Of a DNA stretch of 64,000 bases, positions 59,740 to 64,000 are shown one piece after another. The stretch is from Echria macrotheca (taxonomy: Eukaryota; Ascomycota; Sordariomycetes; Sordariales; Schizotheciaceae), in the NCBI GenBank assembly GCA_030411725.1, contig MU839829.1, forward strand, positions 1,240,001-1,304,000, given 5' to 3'. Position 1 is the stretch's first letter, and every line of letters begins with the position of its first letter. Under the pieces are notes generated by a model. That model was not told the origin of the DNA. It did no database searches and saw only the letters and a program-made list of their open reading frames with translations. Both the position numbers and the translations under genes were made by a program.

Positions 59740-60685
59740 AATGCCATTCCTGCCACAGTCACCCCCCCGCCAAGGTAGATTAACACCAACTTCTGATCTG
59801 TTCTGGGTAGCTTGGTATGGGGCCAATGCATCAAGTTGGTTCCCGAGGGCCGCATGACCTGCAGAGAATAAGTGTAGATTATCTGCGGCTCGTTGTTCGG
59901 ATAGGGGATATGAACGCCGTTGGACGTCGTACCCTTGATGATCCTGTCTGCCAGCACCTACATCTTCGCGACTGGAAACTTCTTCAAACCTTGGTATTTC
60001 GAAGTGTGATACCCGAGGAGAAATGCCGTGGGGTTTATGTATTGACATCTTAAGGAGTTTGCTGTCAAACCCTTGGAATGTAAAGAGGATGTATCCAGAT
60101 GTGCTTTGTTGACCGAAAGCGGACCCTTGGTAAGGGCGATGTCTTGTTGCTGTGTATCGCCGGGATAGTCTTGTTCTGCAATACTAATCAGAAATAGAGA
60201 GTGATGAAGGGCTAAAGGCCGTCTAAATGTTCAAAAGCTGCTGTGTGCTAGCCATTTTCCTCGTACGTCAGGCTTCCCCAGCAAGCCAGAGCGAACGTTT
60301 CTCTGAATATCGACTGATGGACACTGGAGAATGCCGGTTTCAGCCGCTTCAAACATAGCAAGGAGTCCCTTGAGGCTATTTGCAATTCTGCCTTCACTCG
60401 CCCCGTCGCTGAATTCGCCCCGACGAGAGTCACCAACCGTGACCGTGCTTATGACGCAGGGATAGGAGGTGTGAATCTGGCAAGGTGGGCAGGAGACCGT
60501 TGGTCCTTATCGACGAGCAGCTAATACAAGGCGTGAAGGGAACCGTCGATGGGTAGGTCCTAGCTGCCGCTTGAGAACAAGACATAATCGATGTGGATAT
60601 CACGCTGCTTTGCGCTTGAGACGGCATTCTCGCTTTCACAGAAACTTTGTTTATTTATTCCCCACATCCGCCCTCAAACGCCTAT

Positions 60686-61358
60686 TTAATCAAACTAGGA
60701 GAGCGAGTTAGCATACGGATTCAGCAAGGGTTGACGCAATACATACTGGAGTCAAAAAGGACTCTGCTACGAAACGTGCTCGGGCATTCAACTGGATCAA
60801 CTGGGTCAGTATCCTCGCTCGCTGACGGTAGGTCACAGGCCGAGTGACTCACGAATAGCTTCATTTCCGAGATCTCCTTGTCCACCTCCTCCATAAACTG
60901 TATGATGAAGTCGACCAGCTTATGCTTAAGCATCTCCTCGGTATGGAAGTTTGTTATCAGGAACGAAATATCGTAGCCCTTGATGGGCTTCCTCCGGAGA
61001 ATAAAGAACGACTCGGCGCGCTGCGTCAGGAAGCGGGTGAACTTGTGGACCAGGATCTGCTCAATCTCGTCGGCCTGCTTGATCTTGATGCTAACGCGGA
61101 TGCTGTTGATGCTGGGCTCGATCAGGACGCGCTCGTTCTCGTTGCGCGCAATGGTCAGGGGGTTGAGCAGGACCTCGGGGGAGGTGCGGGCCTCGATTTC
61201 GGGCACATTGTGTCGCTCGGCTGTCTGGGACGCGAAGTTGGAAAGACAGAGCGCGGCCGTGAGGCTGCTGCGCACAGCTTGGAGATATGGGCGGAGCGAT
61301 TGTGACTGTGACTAGTTAGAACCGGCATAACCATGCACTGCTCCCAAAGTCTTACCAT
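60686..61358 (-). CDS. arc19: Arp2/3 complex subunit 4 (ARPC4, p20)
   Basis: Four coding exons, 61356-61358, 60853-61311, 60747-60791 and 60686-60694, giving 171 aa (family about 168-170). The first coding exon is only the ATG, followed at once by a GTAAGA donor; the last is nine nucleotides (Phe, Asp, stop). The bulk is highly conserved: LCLSNFASQTAERHNVPEIE, RNENERVLIEPSINSIRVSI, RAESFFILRRKPIKGYDISF, MLKHKLVDFIIQFMEEVDKE. ARPC4 with ARPC2 forms the core scaffold that binds the mother filament in branched actin nucleation. Head to head with ubp6 across 426 bp. Confidence 0.96.
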
Positions 61359-61784
61359 GGCTCCTGCGGCTTCCTATCGAGTCTTCTGGTGGTGGTGTTG
61401 CCCCTGGTCGAGGCCTCAGCTCTGCTTGTGTGGTGCCCCGCTGGCTGTCGTCGATGTCGTTGACCGTGCCAGCCGTCGTTCCCTGACGGCCGCGGGGTTT
61501 CGAGGTGGGGCGCTGGTCTGAGCTCCAAGTGGCTCAGGAACAGGCCGAATCTCGCCCCGTTAACCCGATAACAAGGTGTTTATCCGATATGCACCCCTTG
61601 AGTAGTTCGCCTACCTTCCCTGTCCCTCCTTCGCCTTCGACGTGACGAAGCACAAGGTTGCCTGAGCTCGCATCGCCCAACGTCCAGCTCTGAACGAGCT
61701 GCTGCAAGTGAATTTCTTTCTCCAAACCTCAATATCAGGTTATTCGTCCTGTACTGCGCAAGACACACAACACCGAAAGACAAA
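61359..61784. promoter_or_regulatory. Bidirectional promoter, ARPC4/ubp6
   Basis: A 426-bp region between the two divergent start codons must contain both promoters. No specific element is named. Confidence 0.5.
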
Positions 61785-63533
61785 ATGGCAACCATTAATG
61801 GTAAGTGGGAATTGCCCCTCGATGTTGTTCTGCCCCGCGTCAACCTCGCGTGATTCGTTCGCAAAGCTGACCTGGCTTTAGTGGTCGTCAAACACCAGGG
61901 GAAAAAGTACGATGTCGAGGTCGATACGACGTCCACAGGCGAGGACTTCAAGTACCAGTTGTTTAGTCTGACCGCCGTCGAACCCGAGCGCCAGAAGATC
62001 TTGCTCAAGGGCGGCCAACTCAAGGATGACGCCGACATGGGGAAGCTGGGTTTGAAGCCCGGACAGGTTATCATGATGATGGGTACCCCAGGAGAGGGCG
62101 GTGGTGCCATCGAGCGTCCTATGAAGAAGGTCAAATTCGTTGAGGATATGACTGCCTCCGAAGCTGCGCAGCTGGCAGGCGCCACTCCGGCCGGTCTCGT
62201 CAACTTGGGCAATACTTGCTATCTCAACTCTAGCTTGCAGGCTCTGCGTTCTATCCCCGAGCTCAGTGAGGCTCTAAAGTCATATAAACCTCAACTCAGC
62301 GCACCAAGCCATGCGACCCCCGACACTGCCCTTACCGATCGGCTTGGCGACTTGTTCAAGGAAATGTCCGAGACCCAAGACGGCATATCCCCGATATCCT
62401 TTCTCACCACATTCCGTATCCGCTATCCCCAGTTTGCGGAAAGGTCCAAGAAAGGACCCGGCTTCGCCCAGCAGGACGCCGAGGAGGCTTGGTCGCAAAT
62501 CATATCCGAGGTTCGGCAACGGCTACGCGTTCCAAGCGGCGAGGGATCGTCTGGCGAGACTGTCTCTTGGATCGACAAGTACATGGGTGGCGAGTTTGTC
62601 AGCACATTGGAGTGCGATGACCCGGCCGCGGCCGAGGCCGGCGAGAAGCCGGTGACGTCCAAGGAGACGTTCCTGAAGCTCAGCTGCCACATCGATAGCA
62701 GCACTAACCACCTTGTTGAGGGCATTTTGAAGGGCCTGACAGAAAAAATCGAGAAGCGATCCGATGCACTTGGACGTGAAGCGGTTTATACCAAGCGGTC
62801 CAAGATCTCGCGGCTCCCCAAGTACCTCACGGTTCATTTCGTACGCTTTTTCTGGAAGCGTGAAGTGCAGAAGAAGGCCAAGATCATGCGCAAAGTTACC
62901 TTCCCCCACGAACTTGACGCGACCGAGTACTGCACCGACGAGCTCCGCAAGATCCTAGTGCCTGTTCGCGACAAGGTGCGCGAAGTCCGCAAAGATGAGG
63001 AGGACATTGACCGTGCCCGCAAGCGCCGCAAGAAGAACCCAGCCCTTGATGGGGAGCCGTCTGGCCCCTCTTCGGACAAGAAGGATCAAAAGAAGGAGAA
63101 GAAGCCGGCCGACGGCGATGTCGAGATGGGCGACGGAGAAACGTACAAGACCGACGCTGAGTTCGAAGCCGAGAAGGATGCCGAACTGATGAAGGCCAAG
63201 AAGGAGCTGTACTCGCTTGTCAACGAAGACTTGCGCAAGCAAGACGCAAATCAATCGGGCCTGTACGAGCTGCGCGGTGTTGTGACACACCAGGGCGCCA
63301 GTGCTGATAGCGGCCACTACACCTGCTACATCAAAAAGACGGGCACGAAAGACCCCCAGACGGGAAAGATTGGCGAGGAGGATGGCAACTGGTGGTGGTT
63401 CAATGATGACAAGGTCTCGGAGGTGACGTCCGACAAGATTGATGCACTGGCCGGTGGCGGAGAGTCCCATTCGGCCTTGATCCTCCTCTACCGTGCGATC
63501 CCACTTCCTACGGCTGAGGGCATCATGGAGTGA
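61785..63533 (+). CDS. ubp6: Ubiquitin-specific protease Ubp6 / USP14
   Basis: Two exons, 61785-61800 and 61882-63533, giving 555 aa. The 81-nt intron has a GTAAGT donor, a GCTGAC branch site and a TTTAG acceptor. The N-terminus is a ubiquitin-like domain (about 1-75: KILLKGGQLKDDADMGKLGL) that docks to proteasome subunit Rpn1. The USP catalytic core has Cys118 in NLGNTCYLNSSLQAL and His484 in ADSGHYTCYI, then WWWFNDDKVSEV. A charged Lys/Glu insertion (about 370-430) lies between catalytic boxes. Role: removal of ubiquitin from substrates at the 26S proteasome. The length is somewhat above yeast Ubp6 because of the insertion. Confidence 0.96.
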
Positions 63534-64000
63534 TGGAATCTTGATCTTCGGTCGAGCAATAGATTTGTGGCAAACCCGACGCCATGGAGGGCTACGTGTC
63601 TAGAAATGAGGCGTTCGGGTTGAAAGGGTCGCACCCGATGATAGCATTCGCATTCCCGAGCATTGCGGAACGGAGCAGTCGGAGTCTGGGGTTTGTCACA
63701 GTTTCATCGGGGAAGAAAGTGCGGTATTATTTGGAGCTTGTTACCGGGGTTTGAGAAAATAAACGTCCATCATGACTAGGCTGGGATGTGGGATTACAGC
63801 TTAAAGAGCGGGTTAGAGAGCATGTGCATTGTTACTCGTCCCGGTAGAATAGGTATTTCACCAACTGGTTAACTGGTTGATAATGCTTTGATGCATCGGG
63901 TATCTCAAGTCTAATGGAACTCTCCCTTGCCAACCGTTTCCAACAAATTTAGACCGCGAATATATAACACCCGTAAGGCTTTCTGCAGACAATGACCCTG
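63534..64000. other. 3' flank of ubp6
   Basis: No gene seen in the last 467 bp; probably 3' untranslated region and intergenic sequence. Confidence 0.5.

Larger units (their letters stand above)
57961..60685. other. Repeat-bearing region without a convincing gene
   Basis: About 2.7 kb between the leader region and ARPC4. Holds a 65-bp triple repeat, a 19-bp triple repeat and short minus-strand frames (58646-58860, 59634-60048) that may be gene relics. AT content is higher than in genic parts. Confidence 0.5.

Noticed and set aside
1..64000. tRNA, rRNA and CRISPR arrays
   Set aside because: No cloverleaf with a GGTTCGAATCC-type T-loop was found by eye, and no regularly spaced identical repeats with unique spacers; a tRNAscan run would settle the tRNA point.

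Overview
The window is nuclear DNA of a filamentous ascomycete, most likely a Sordariomycete close to the Chaetomiaceae/Sordariales. Support: GC-rich coding sequence, many short introns (about 50-90 nt) with GTAAGT/GTATGT donors, CTAAC/CTGAC branch sites and CAG/TAG acceptors, and typical fungal genes (Ayg1-like hydrolase, Pmt1, Rim2, Sec2, proline-rich disordered proteins). The exon models below were rebuilt by checking splice sites and reading phase by hand; all multi-exon models close in frame.

Layout. 0-8 kb: a small 8-cysteine protein (-), an intracellular GH43 glycosidase (+), a large class 3 lipase of diacylglycerol-lipase type (-). 8-17 kb, metabolic block: glucosamine-6-phosphate acetyltransferase Gna1 (+), a 66-residue two-exon microprotein (+), an Ayg1-like hydrolase (+), a KduD-like SDR (-), a polyol-type zinc dehydrogenase (+), an aldo-keto reductase (-). 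17-35 kb: Golgi syntaxin Sed5 (-), two consecutive very large disordered proteins (+, about 1127 and 1771 aa), and the Rab exchange factor Sec2 (-). 35-39 kb: gene-poor, with a 797-bp element bounded by perfect 30-bp inverted repeats. 39-48 kb: a C2H2 protein (+), Pmt1 (-), splicing factor Prp21/SF3a1 (+), Snx3/Grd19 (+). 48-51 kb: an assembly gap flanked by poly-G/poly-C, then Rim2 (-). 53-60 kb: an RRM protein (-) with an unusual repeated leader, then repeat-rich sequence without a convincing gene. 60.7-63.5 kb: Arp2/3 subunit ARPC4 (-) head to head with the proteasomal deubiquitinase Ubp6 (+).

How the genes relate. Most are housekeeping genes in no obvious pathway order. Themes are secretion and trafficking (Sed5, Sec2, Snx3, Pmt1, ARPC4) and carbohydrate metabolism (GH43, Gna1, SDR, zinc dehydrogenase, AKR). 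The SDR and zinc dehydrogenase share a 634-bp divergent promoter, and the AKR converges on the latter.

The most unusual structure is upstream of the RRM gene. Five homologous cassettes, spaced 274-380 bp, each carry a mini-exon-like core of 29-51 nt with a good acceptor and donor on the gene's strand and no ATG. They look like tandemly duplicated alternative 5'-leader exons.
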